Below, one piece after another: positions 22,611 to 33,489 of a stretch of 64,000 bases of DNA; the stretch's first letter is position 1; every line of letters begins with the position of its first letter. Made by a program: the position numbers and the translations under genes. This stretch comes from Acholoe squamosa (Eukaryota > Annelida > Polychaeta > Phyllodocida > Polynoidae). The stretch is from assembly GCA_949317995.1 (NCBI GenBank), contig OX439040.1:52031186-52095185 (forward strand). Direction: 5' to 3'. The notes beneath the pieces are model-generated. The model was not told where the DNA came from. It worked only from the letters and a program-made list of their open reading frames with translations, and ran no database searches.

Positions 22611-23940
22611 CCTTCTTCACTGAGTCCTCCTTACCCGGATTGTTCCGGTAACGAGTGTTTCTATAAACTGGCTTATCTGCCTCACACTCGGCAGCATAAT
22701 GCCCAGTTTCCTGACATCGAAAGCATGTCACAACACTCCTATCAGGCTTAGGCCTCCTAAGATTTTCAGTAATCTTCTTTACCAAATTGTTAACCAGGTC
22801 CTCTGATAAAGACGGACCGGTAGTAGGTTTGGTATCGGGTTGAGTCACAGGAGGTTTAGAAGTAATCACTTTCTCCTTGACGTAACCCGGCTTCTTTCCC
22901 CAGTTCCGGTTATACCGGGGGTTCCCTTGGCCAATGGCCCCAACGTTTTCATCTTCGTCAGGTTCCCCTGATTCGGATGAATTGGTTTCGGGTATTCCTT
23001 CCGGGATTATCATTGCTGACATCCGTTGGGGTACCTTCCCGGCAAAGATACGGGCCTTTCGATCATAATGATCTAAGGACTGGAACAAATCTGTCAGAGA
23101 GGCATCATTCTTCCAAGCTTCACAGGCTACTGTCCTGTGTTCTTGATTCCGCAATCCTTCAATGAATTGTTTAAACATTTCATCTAGGAAGCATTCATCA
23201 TCTAGTCTCCATTGAGGTCTGGCTTTATGTAACAGTCGTTGACATTCCAAGCCAAACACTTTGGCAGATTCCTTAGGCTTCTGTGTTCTTTTAGTGAACG
23301 TCAGCCAAGGATCTTCTCCAACTATATTCCCATATAGATATGAAGCAATCTCTATGAGTTCATCATATTTCATATGGGCTGAGAGTCCTACTATTTGAGA
23401 ATCTCTCCATTGTTCCACGGCTCCTTTTCCGTCGCCTTCCTTTAACCAGCATACTAGATAGGGGAGAGCTTCCGCTTTACCCCATCCATTGCAGTTAAAG
23501 ACATCCGCGCAGCCTTGATACTCCTCCTTCCAAGGGTTCTTGGCATTAAAGGGGGTAGGTATCTTAGCTACTCTACGAGCCGGATTCGTGGATCCAGTAA
23601 GGGATAAACCCTTACTCCATTCCATGATCTCCGTATCGTCCAGACCTTGATTGTAGCAATCAACACCTAAGTTAGCAATCGCTGCATTAGAGTCATGCAG
23701 CGCTTGTAACCCTGGAGAAAGAGATACTCGGCGACTGAGTCTCTTTTTCCTTGGAGGATTCGTACCATAAGTACTTCCAGGGCCTCCAGGTGGTGGTCCT
23801 CCTCCGCCTCCTGATCCTCCTGCTCCATATGGAGGCACCTGTAAAAAGGTGTATCCGCTGGTTTGAGGAGTTGGCCCAGGATTGTTGATGGATTGTGTAT
23901 TTCCACCAAAGCTAAAGAAACCACTATTGAAATTTTGTGT
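22603..23940 (-). CDS. gag: Gag: capsid-like domain and CCHC zinc knuckle
   Basis: The structural protein of the particle. The open frame extends back to 24180, but its first roughly 80 codons overlap the upstream gag frame and are probably the wrong frame; useful sequence begins near 23940. It holds a Gly/Pro-rich linker, then a retrotransposon-type capsid region (about residues 220-400) with conserved Trp and Leu positions. A zinc knuckle C486-x2-C489-x4-H494-x4-C499 follows. It ends in a basic tail. The protease frame lies -1 relative to it and overlaps its end. Confidence 0.9.
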   Translation of the reverse strand, partial: TQNFNSGFFSFGGNTQSINNPGPTPQTSGYTFLQVPPYGAGGSGGGGGPPPGGPGSTYGTNPPRKKRLSRRVSLSPGLQALHDSNAAIANLGVDCYNQGLDDTEIMEWSKGLSLTGSTNPARRVAKIPTPFNAKNPWKEEYQGCADVFNCNGWGKAEALPYLVCWLKEGDGKGAVEQWRDSQIVGLSAHMKYDELIEIASYLYGNIVGEDPWLTFTKRTQKPKESAKVFGLECQRLLHKARPQWRLDDECFLDEMFKQFIEGLRNQEHRTVACEAWKNDASLTDLFQSLDHYDRKARIFAGKVPQRMSAMIIPEGIPETNSSESGEPDEDENVGAIGQGNPRYNRNWGKKPGYVKEKVITSKPPVTQPDTKPTTGPSLSEDLVNNLVKKITENLRRPKPDRSVVTCFRCQETGHYAAECEADKPVYRNTRYRNNPGKEDSVKKEN

Positions 23941-25345
23941 TTCCTCCTGTTCCATCTGACTGATTTCCATTATTGGAACCAGTCCCACCAGCAGAGGATC
24001 TGCTTCTGGAACTATCTCCTGGAGGTCCGGATCCTTGGTCACATCCGGATTGCCCTCCAGCTGGACTGGAATTCCCGGATGGTTGTCCGGTTGTTCCTCC
24101 AGACATGTTCCGGGTGCTACCTTTGGACGGATTCGCTCCTGTTTGGGATTGACTCCATCCATACTGGGCATACGGGCCATTTGGTCCCCCTAGAGGTGAC
24201 TGTTGTGGCCATCCCCCGTCAAAGGTGGAGGTGTTTGCCGAGTGGCTTTGTTTAGTTCCACTCGCAGAGCCAGCCCCACCATTTCCCGTACCTAAACCAA
24301 GAGGCTTGAAGGTATTGTCCGTAAATCTAACCTGATGACTCTTTATTCCTTCATAACGAGGTACAGTTGTCTCTGTTACCCCGTCATCGCCCCTCAAAGA
24401 GTTCATCCGGTTACTCGTCGTGTTTAGGGCAATTCCTGAAACAGTGAAGTCTGATTCAAGAGTGCCTACTGCACGACCAGTATCTTCTAGATACTTTGAC
24501 ATCTGGATAGCTTTAGCTTCCAGTTCGGAATAATCATCCATCATCTTTGTCTGTTTGGCAGCCAAATCTGTGGATTCACGTATCCATTGACCTTTGAGTT
24601 TTTCATGTTCATCGGTTTGTTTTTGATACGTTTTCCGTGCATCCTTGAAGGCTGATTCAATTCTCATCAGCTCTTCTTGGTACTTGCCATAGGCCGTTTG
24701 AGTTGAATTTAACTCTTGTTTAGTTCTATTCAACTCATCACACGAGGCTCTGTATTCCAGATCCGCCGTGTATAGTGCATCACGATACTGTTCGTGTTGG
24801 AGTTGAAAATCTTGTTTTTCTTTCTCCATCTGATCCAATAACAATTGTTGTTGGCGTCTACAACTTTGATCGTAATCAAGACGTTCTGATATCAACTGTT
24901 TGTTTTCAGTCAGAATCTTGTCTCGGGTTCCGGTCAGTGTAATAAGATCCTTCTGGATCTTCTCGTATTCAGCTCTCATGTCTTCAAGCTCGTCCATTTT
25001 GTTCCTTTCGAATCCACATTTCTGGTGTTTAATTCGAGAATTATATGGAGTTTCAAACATACCTGCACTAGGCTTTGGTACCTCAAATGGTAGTTTACCA
25101 AATTGAGCAGTACTTTTATGCATTGGTGCAGGTTTCGATGTACCTCCTGGCATGAATAAGGAGTCTCCAAATTCATCCAGTTCATCATGTAAGTTTTTTC
25201 TTACATCCTCTAACCCATCAGGGTAGTGTTCCAGTGGATTTCTCCACTCTGTACCTTGGGGTGGTGATTTGATTTCACCATCCTCCATCGGGGAGTTTAG
25301 CTCATTATTTGGGCCATTTCCCCTGACTGGGCTCAGCTCAGTCAT
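23924..25345 (-). CDS. gag: Gag N-terminal part with long coiled coil
   Basis: It starts with an ATG at 25345, only 43 nt from the 5' LTR edge and 29 nt beyond the primer site. Residues about 115-290 form a highly charged heptad-like helix, predicted coiled coil. Before it comes a Pro-rich leader; after it a Gly/Ser/Asn/Gln-rich low-complexity tail. Such a long coiled-coil start is uncommon for gypsy Gag and may drive particle assembly. The frame stops at 23924. The following gag part is one base out of register near 23940, within an A/T run, either as an indel or a programmed shift. Confidence 0.85.
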   Translation of the reverse strand: MTELSPVRGNGPNNELNSPMEDGEIKSPPQGTEWRNPLEHYPDGLEDVRKNLHDELDEFGDSLFMPGGTSKPAPMHKSTAQFGKLPFEVPKPSAGMFETPYNSRIKHQKCGFERNKMDELEDMRAEYEKIQKDLITLTGTRDKILTENKQLISERLDYDQSCRRQQQLLLDQMEKEKQDFQLQHEQYRDALYTADLEYRASCDELNRTKQELNSTQTAYGKYQEELMRIESAFKDARKTYQKQTDEHEKLKGQWIRESTDLAAKQTKMMDDYSELEAKAIQMSKYLEDTGRAVGTLESDFTVSGIALNTTSNRMNSLRGDDGVTETTVPRYEGIKSHQVRFTDNTFKPLGLGTGNGGAGSASGTKQSHSANTSTFDGGWPQQSPLGGPNGPYAQYGWSQSQTGANPSKGSTRNMSGGTTGQPSGNSSPAGGQSGCDQGSGPPGDSSRSRSSAGGTGSNNGNQSDGTGGNTKFQ

Positions 25346-25374
25346 TTCTGACTGCGCTTACCCGAAGACCAACT

Positions 25375-25387
25375 GGTCACGGCACCA
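25375..25387 (-). other. Primer binding site, tRNA-His type
   Basis: In element orientation TGGTGCCGTGACC lies one base inside the 5' LTR. It is complementary to the 3' end of animal tRNA-His (TCACGGCA plus CCA), as far as I know that tRNA. Confidence 0.7.
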
Positions 25388-25388
25388 G

Positions 25389-25807
25389 TGTAATGGTTCG
25401 TCTCGTTAAGTTAAGATTAAATCATAACGAAGAGAGAGAAAAGTTTCCAGGTAGGCAACCGAGCTTTTATTTCTTAGCTTGCGTTACATACGATCACAGC
25501 CTCAGAGGACTACATGCTACTAGGGCATTCGGTTACCCTTTCGGGTAACAACCTGGTTGAGCAGTGGGTAAACCACTACTGAGGAACCTAGGGCTAGGAC
25601 CAGCCTTATATAGGGGAAAAGCCCGCGAAACTCAGACCGGCCACGTGACGTGTGGCGGACGAGTGGTAGGCCCCCTGGTGTAATGGATACGAACCCAGAG
25701 GCAGGTGCTGCCACCTGCCGTCCGGATTCCCCCACTACACCCGAAGGACCTAGGTCTGAGTCTCACGGGTACATGAACGTTAAAGTGTAAAATACCATAC
25801 CCCTACA
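25389..25807 (-). repeat. 5' LTR of the gypsy element
   Basis: 419 bp, 99.5% identical to the 3' LTR. In element orientation the TATA box is at 25606-25613 and AATAAA at 25466-25471. This gives a promoter then poly(A) order that fits U3-R-U5. Confidence 0.95.
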
Positions 25808-25811
25808 CATG

Positions 25812-28319
25812 TAATAATCAGGGAAGTTTTGATAAAGCATTTATGTGAGTATTAGACTCCTGGTTGTGGTGCCCCTAGCATTCCTCAGTTGTGATGCATC
25901 CTTACCTAACCAGGCACATGTCAGGAAAATGGATTTCAGGATTATACTGGTTTCACAGAGAATACATCAAGAGCTTCAGAACACTTTTTGTTTCATTAAA
26001 ATATCTTTATTTGTCAATTTTTACTGAATTATCAAAATTATAAATTGGCCATCGTTTGTTCCGAGAAATAGAGCTGTAAACAAAGGTCTTTTTATAACTG
26101 TATACTCATACCGAAAGTAGGGAGGCCCCACTGTATCAGTGTCTAGTCTGTATGTACCAAATATATGCCAAGTAAAGCTAGTACCACTTTAAAAAGAAAA
26201 TGATAAGCTACATGTGGATATTAATATCTGTTGTCTTTCTTTATTTGATACCTTTCTTTGAAAAGATTCATTAAGATTACATTGTAGATATATCGATGAA
26301 AATTGTTGGGGTGAAAATCAGCAACATTTATCAATTTGGTCAATTTTCATCATTTCTACTAATTTTTTGTATTTATTCTTTTATCACATGAAAGGGAAGA
26401 TAACAATGGAAGTAAATATCCAAAAAGCTCTCAATGACTATAATTAGCATTTTCCACCTTTTGACCTCATTATCCCTGGTCTATGAGGGGCGAGATCTGC
26501 CTGATTTGGTTAGGATGCATCGAAGTTGTGCTTTTCCAGGTGAGCTTGGATACTAGTGTTGTTAGTAACCACTACCTCCCTCCTCATCCGTCAACACACA
26601 ATAAGTATTGTAGTACTAATCTTAAGGCCAAACTGTATAAATGTTCTCATCATTGGATCATCATACTATCATTGTTGCTGGACGAATCTAATGTAGTAAT
26701 CAGAAAAGGTTTGGTAGAGCTGTTATACCAGTGCAATCATTAGCTATCACTAATTTAGTGCTGAAAGAACAACATGGATGGGACATGCCCTATTATATGT
26801 TAAAATAAGCTACTGGGTAAGTCAGGAGGGAGGTTTGCCTTCTGTTTGCAGGCAATGCCTCTGGCACAAATAATTATAAAGACTATCTTCACCTCACACA
26901 TCCATATATACACAAAGGAATCCTAAAGTGTCATTACCAGAAACAAAGGGTAAGGCACTACCTGCTCAGACAACACCTCTCTCTCTCACCTCCTACCTCC
27001 CCTCTTCAGTGATGCTTTAGAGTGTGGTGATAAGGAAGGCTTACCACTGGCTAAACTCAGGGAGTTGGAACTGGAATTAGAAACTGGTTTTGAGAGTTAT
27101 GCATAGATGGATGGTATGGAGCCTATTATTGTAGAGATGAAGAACATCCTTTAAATTGTATAATCTCATCCTGGGCCTTTAGCCTGACTCAACACAAATG
27201 GTACTTGAGGCCATGCTGTAAGCACTTACTATTTCACAGACATAGGTATGCATCTCAAAAACCACCTTTTAGGTGAGATCCCTGTCAGCGAGGGTCTTAT
27301 TTTTGTGTAAAGCCTTCTCAGCATGGACCACTCTTTTTGCCCAAACCCTTCTCTGCCGTAATTCAATCACAATGCCTTTTACACTGTAGGCTTTGAAGTT
27401 GCCTTCACCTACTTTGATACAATTGCCCTACCTTAGGCTTTATAGTTGGTCACTCTACTTCAGAGTATGCATTCTTGTGTGGAAGGTAATAATCCATCTG
27501 TTTGTACCAGCAGTGCTAGATCTTTCATAATACTTGTTGTGTACATGTACCTGCACAGGGAAAGATGAATCATGTTTTCTATAAACAAGTTGTTTGATTG
27601 TCTATGGCACTGTTGCCAAGTACACAGATTTCTTGATCTTGCTATATAGTCTCTTCAATGAAAAGGTTCTAAAAAGATTTATTTTAAAGATAAACCCTAC
27701 AGGTTGACCAGTAGATGATCTTCTAATCTCAAATAACTCTGGATGACTTTAGTTTGATATACTAGGAATAGGAAAATGCAAAAAAAATCCTGTCACGGTG
27801 TTACTTTTCATTTTTATGACCATTTTACATAAAAATACCTTAACTATAGAAATGAATGGGAAAAACAAATTTCATGTTTTATGTCCCAGTTAATGATCTT
27901 CTATTGATTCATCTGTGAGACTCTCTGAATATGGAAAGAACATCTATACAAACATTTAAAAAAAAGAAAAATGGGGAGTTACGGTTGAAATGAAAAAGTT
28001 ATGAATTTTTCAAAAATATTAATTTCCCCTTAACTATGGGATTGTATGGTAATTGAAACGACATAATATTATAGACATCTTAAACGTATCTACAGTATTC
28101 AGAAATGAGCTGAAAAAATATGTTTAGATGGAGTGGTCCATGTAGGGTGAGGAATAGCATGAAAATGTCTAATTGGTTCTGAGATCTGCCACCAGGTGAC
28201 TTCTGTGAACCGGGTAGCGGTTGTCTTCAACCTCACAATCCATTAACCATGTATCATGTGCTTTAGGTACAGGTCTTTATGGTATACAACTTTGTTGCTA
28301 AGGTTAGACAATACAGCAT
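25812..28319. other. Intergenic sequence, no supported gene
   Basis: AT-rich sequence with no recognisable coding region or repeat. Short frames at 25845 and 26483 have no motif. Confidence 0.5.
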
Positions 28320-28441
28320 TGGTTCCACAGCCATACAATCGGTCGGAATAGCCCTAATCCGACGAATTATAATATATCAAAAGTATAGAAAAAAATCGGT
28401 CGGATTAGTGCTAATCCGACCAATTTAGGTCTGTGGAACCA
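28320..28441. mobile_element. 122 bp double-hairpin MITE
   Basis: The ends TGGTTCCACAG and CTGTGGAACCA are perfect inverted repeats. Inside are two successive hairpins, each built from GGTCGGA(T/A)TAG and CTAATCCGAC. The second hairpin is near perfect. Non-coding. Confidence 0.75.
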
Positions 28442-29729
28442 GCGCTTACATACCTGTAAAAACAATGATGGTTCTAGGTTTGGTTGCAATTCAACATTTC
28501 ACTACCTATATTTGTATCATCAATTCTACAGGAGACCTATATACAATTTGACATTAGTGTACATAATGTTCCTGGAGAAACACATTTAAACAGACCTGGA
28601 AACAGACCTGTTGCTATTCAAAAGTGTTGTTGCTAAGCAATAACACAATCTAGCAACCTCTTGAAACCTGTATTCATATTCTGTGATATGCAAAGAAGAG
28701 CTATATATAAGTTTACATCAGTGCACATAGGTTTAGAGAGGAGACTTTGCAGGTCTATAAGCCCAGTTTTAGACTTGGTTGCTAGGCTGAGCTGTTGTTG
28801 CAAGGTAACTGCACAACCTAACAACAAAAATAAAATGTCACAGTATTTTCTGGACCTGAGTAGGACCCATGAGATACTTACTACAGTACATGTTTATACA
28901 ATGCAGTGACATTTGGATGAAGCCATTTTGAATTTCAGCCATATACAGCCTGATCATAAAATCTTAGGAGGTGAAAACATCCATATTCTTAATCAGCAGC
29001 CTTTTTAACTTAACTTGAAAATCCCCCTTTTTCCTTGTTCGGGCGAAAAATCATGTTCCTTCTCCTCCTGTGTAGGATTAACACATTTAACTATCCTAAC
29101 TAAGTCAGTTATTTACCCCCTACATATACCTAAGTGTCCAATGTATAGGACAATGGATTACTCTTCATCCTTTGTAATAGCAGAGATGGGAAGTGCTATT
29201 TTGTCCGGGCGAAATCGTGTCCGGGGGAGTGACCATTGAATAACATGCCATGTTGAGGGGTTAATTTCCTACAGAAAATTTTATCTTGATGAAAATAACA
29301 GAAATATTTTTCTTAGAATCTGAGATTTACTTGAATTCCAGGCTAGGCCGTATAGGAAAATGACCTGAGGGCAACACAAAAAGCCCATTACGTCTGACTA
29401 CAATACTCCAAACCCAACCATTAGACCCAGTACTACAATCAAAAACATAATAACAGTGGACCAGAAGCATATCATAGGTCGTTTTGAATCAATAAAGGGA
29501 AAATGCCCCAAATGGCCACTCAGGAGGACATCGTTTCCAGGTAGATAGGTTCTGGGCATTGCCTAGCAACGGTTTTCATATTTAACTCATAATATTTCAT
29601 GTGCAGTTACCCCAAGACCTATACACTATCCACAAAAAATATTTTTGAGATACTACATAATTTTTTCTCAGACCTCTCAAAACTCCACCAAGGCCTATTT
29701 GCACACTTTCTATTATTTTTGACCATGTG
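28442..29729. other. Intergenic sequence, no supported gene
   Basis: Some loosely repeated text lies at 28500-28830 (GGTTGCTAGG-like and CCTGTA/GAGACCT blocks). No gene is evident. Confidence 0.45.
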
Positions 29730-30222
29730 TGACAGGAAAGAGAAGGAACATGAGGAAGTTCTCTATAGCACTATAGAAAATATTGACATAGACACTAGCA
29801 GAGTAAGGCAACTTCCTGTTATCAGCGGCAAAACGTTGGCCATGTAGGCTGCAGCTATTAATGTCATTGGTCATAGGACTGAGTGACGTCTTGATGCAGC
29901 AATGATGTACGGCATCAGTTCGGATGGTGTGCGTGGTGGTTGGACTGGGTCTTTTTCACCCGTAGGGAGATGAATGGGTAAGGGTTAGCTGGGAAATGGG
30001 AGCTTCCAAATAATCAAAATCTATTAATTAGCTATAAATGAATCAGTTGGGGATGAAGGAAATGGCTTAATCCCCAAGACCCAAAAGGGGAGAAAAGAAA
30101 TAAAATCAATGATGCGTCAATTCAACCAGATTAAAGGGTCGTTCAACGGAATCAGTAACTAATGTGTGAATTTATTGATCTTGCTGTGCTGAATGTGATG
30201 TGTTTGCCTTTCATATGAAATA

Positions 30223-30224
<2 letters not shown>

Positions 30225-30256
<32 letters not shown>
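30225..30256. repeat. (AT)n microsatellite
   Basis: 32 bp of AT dinucleotides inside segment C, absent from segment B at the same place. Confidence 0.9.
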
Positions 30257-30259
<3 letters not shown>

Positions 30260-30698
30260 CTTCTTGAAGCATTAGGGTATGCTTGATATCTTTATACTTT
30301 AAAGAACCTGTTTCTAGATCTATTCATCAAATACATAAACTCACCATGATTTATTATATGCTGTCAGTCAATTATTGCCTGCTATTGCAGGCGTTTCATT
30401 CTGTCATGTCTAGCATAAAAGGAATTGGAAATCGTCCCAGTCCAATTCAGTAGTGCACTTACCCTGTATAGATGGTCGCATTATGTGTAAGGTCATACAA
30501 GTGTAGGTACACCTCTATCAGTCTGTCTACAATTATGGATCTTATATAGGCTAATTGAAGATGCAATTACAGATTATCCATGGGGTTGTATCGGGATCTC
30601 TGATCAATTTCTTTTTCCACCTGACCTTATATACAGTTGTACAGGTATCATGATTATCAGCAATAATACTCACATCCAATAAACCGGATATGAGCATT

Positions 30699-31079
30699 AT
30701 TTTATGTAAATAACTTCTTCCCGTAGAGATAGCATTGCGCGGCCGATCGCCACACCCCCAGTGGCATAACGTGTGTCGATCCACCACAGCGGCTGATCCA
30801 CCACTGCAGCCTCGTTCTGGGTGCATGTAAACATTTCAAATGGCCATGGGCGCTCGTGCGGTGAGCTACGGTATCGGATTTTGATAATTTTTCCTTATTT
30901 AAACCCTCTAAAAACATACAATAAATATAGAACTAACCTCCCCTGGTGTCCTCAGTGGACGATCCATCCCTTGGGAGTTGTCTCCCCCGAGGGCATTAGC
31001 CCGAGGGGGAGACAACTCCCTCGTGGTGGATCGACCACCTCGTACACCATGGTCATTTAGTTCTATCTATGTATTCCCA
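30699..31079. mobile_element. Insertion with GAG-loop hairpin in segment C
   Basis: The block is absent from the orthologous position of segment B (near 9690). It contains a 13 bp inverted repeat GTCGATCCACCAC / GTGGTGGATCGAC (30775-30787, 31023-31035). A hairpin at 30973-31020 has 16 bp perfect arms and the loop GAGGGCATTAGCCCGAG. The rest is CpG-rich. TATGTA occurs at both edges and may be a target duplication. Confidence 0.65.
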
Positions 31080-31687
31080 CAATGAATTGTCATCAGGTAA
31101 TTTACAATGTGTCATTCATTGTTTAGAGAATAATATATCTATTCAAAATCTCATTATTGTTGCACAGCAGGCTCTAGAGTCTACATGTAGTGACAGAACA
31201 CTCATACTCCAAATGTATTCATATTATAGGTTATAATGATGTACATACACCTTTGTTCCCTATAGATTAGAATCTAGCCTAGAGACATGCTGCAATAGCC
31301 TATAGAAGCCATAGCTCTGCTGTGCAATGAATGATGCCAAGTGATATTATAGAACCTATTACACACTGTAGAGCCATATGTGCTCTAAGGAGGAACAAGT
31401 ACCTGCAAGGTCCTCAATAATGAGAAGTTATTATCCCACTTAATCTTGAGGAATTGGCATACACAAGCCAAATCAGGATTTAAGGCCGATAATGTCTCTC
31501 CGCCATATTGTCTTAGATGAAGTAGATCTGTACCTCAATCTAATGCCTTGGGGATATCATTGTACAGACAGCTATAGGTAGGGGGAATGGCCTGACTGAG
31601 TGATCAATGTGAGGTGCTGCTTGGTGCCTATAGGGGGGAGATGTTTTGACCTTGGCATGAGGGAGCCTTGAATATAATTTGTCGTCG

Positions 31688-33165
31688 ACCCTGAATAAAT
31701 AATTTCTTATATAAGTGACATGATAAGGCCACCTGCTCCTTATTGGCTTAATCTGTTACACGTTTGTATGATTCTCCCAGGAGACATTGTGCAACTCTAA
31801 CTACAAAGTACTACAAAGTCATATTTAAGTTAATAAATCAGGAGAATGTTAACTTGCCTAGTGGCAAATACTTGAAGGAAAGTTCAGCCTTTTGACTGTT
31901 CATTTAATATTCATGATTCCAAATGATTTCCCTCTCGTCCATCACATAGGAACTTGCACAAAGACACAAATATGATGCTTGCAGCAATTAGCTATTCAGC
32001 AACGTCTCAGAGAATGCGGAAATCTAGCAATTATAACTTATCGATGAAGGCATTCACATTACAGACACTGACAGAGGAAGCCTGAAGAAAGAGTGCTGTG
32101 GTTCACTAGGTTCAATTATCGAGATGACCCCATTCACTAAAAAGGTCTAGAGCTTCCTAAATGATCTTATAGCTTCGGGACCATCCCTCACCGGAACATA
32201 GATAAAACAATATCTAACAGCTATGTCAGCTCCCTTCATGCGGTAACGACATTGAAAAGGTTAATACTCAGAGGTATTTTTATAAATTCTTGGATATGAT
32301 ATGGTCATTTATAAGATAGGCAATTAGGAGAGTATCGTTGGAGAGAATAATGTTTAGATGATGAAAAGGTTTTTGAAAAGGACCTTGAATTAACTATTTC
32401 TTATATAAGCGATATGATAAGGTCACCTGCTCGTTTTTAGATATAAATGCATGCCAAAAATAGGGTTGGGTGTTTTGAAATAGTCTCATTGGTTTGATCT
32501 GTTACACGTTTGTACGTTTCTCATGAGATACATTGTTCAACCGACACCAGAATACATCCATAAATATCAATGAATAAGGAAAAGGTTTACTTGCCTAGTA
32601 GCAAATGCATGGGGAGTACTAAAGTACAGCTTTTTGACAATTAATCATCATAATACTCATAATTCCAACAATTTTCCATCTTATCTATCACATAGGAACA
32701 TTCACAAAGACAAAGACACAAATGCAATGCTTGGATCAGAATAATATCCCTCCCATTAGCTATTCAGCAACAACTTCTTAGACAATGCTAAAATCTACCA
32801 ATTATCACTCATCAATGCTTAAAGGCATTCATATTACAGACAGAGGAAGCCTGAGGACGGAGTCCTGTAATTGAACCGTTCACTATATCAACAGGCTCAA
32901 TTATTGAGATAATTACTACAAAGGTCTAGTGCTTCCCAAATAATACCATAGCTTTGGAACCAATGCCTTGCCTGAACAAATAAGAACAACACCTCTAACA
33001 GGTATGTCACCTCCCTTCGAACGATGATGACGTTGAAAATGTTAATACTCAGAGGTATTTTCATAATTTCTTGGATATGATATGGTCATAAGATTGGCAG
33101 TTAGAAGAGTATCGATGGAGAGAATAATTATATTTGGATGATGAAAAGGTTGTTTGGTAGAAGTA
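31688..33165 (+). repeat. Tandem duplication of about 700-780 bp
   Basis: 31688-32373 and 32381-33151 share a start (GACC(C/T)TGAAT, ATTTCTTATATAAG), a middle (CTGTTACACGTTTGTA) and an end (GTTAATACTCAGAGGTATTTT, TTGGATATGATATGGTCAT). Divergence is considerable, so it is not recent. Confidence 0.75.
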
Positions 33166-33489
33166 TTACATTAAAAAGGTAATCTTTTATAGGGATAACT
33201 TGCAATTACCTTAGCTTCCCAGTCCAGATGAGGCGACCAATCGTGAGAGGAATAAACCTGCAGTACCACCCAAGCCCAGAAGGGGGTTGGTAGTGTCTGT
33301 CATTGTAAGATGCCCCTGACTCATAGTAACTTCTCATGAAAGATTAACTGACCAATCGGTCCTCCTTGACTAACATTTAAATGTATTGTTAGTACTCTGA
33401 GTCTGAGTACTTATTTAATTAATCTTATAAAGCATCACACCTTGTACAGCAAACCACTACAAGTGCTCGTAAGGTATTATCAATAAACT

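Larger units (their letters stand above)
12488..25807 (-). mobile_element. Full-length Ty3/gypsy LTR retrotransposon, 13.3 kb
   Basis: Two direct 419 bp LTRs (12488-12906 and 25389-25807) bound the element and differ at two positions. The flanking CATG (12484-12487 and 25808-25811) is a 4 bp target duplication. The internal order on the minus strand is primer site, gag, protease, RT, RNase H, integrase, extra ORF, 84 bp repeats, polypurine tract. RNase H before integrase places it in Ty3/gypsy. The element is unusually long because of the long coiled-coil gag start and the extra ORF of about 1.2 kb codons. Pol carries three in-frame stops and a deletion, so this copy is not autonomous. Near-identical LTRs indicate a young insertion. 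Confidence 0.96.
29730..33170 (+). repeat. Duplication segment C
   Basis: 29730-31740 matches segment B (7720-10405) with many substitutions. It lacks B's LINE and carries its own insertion at about 30699-31079. Its distal part contains an internal tandem duplication. An (AT)n tract lies at 30225-30256. Confidence 0.75.

Noticed and set aside
23924-23945. -1 slippery heptamer at the gag frame change
   Set aside because: The A/T run does not have the X-XXY-YYZ form in the gag frame, and the shift needed is +1.
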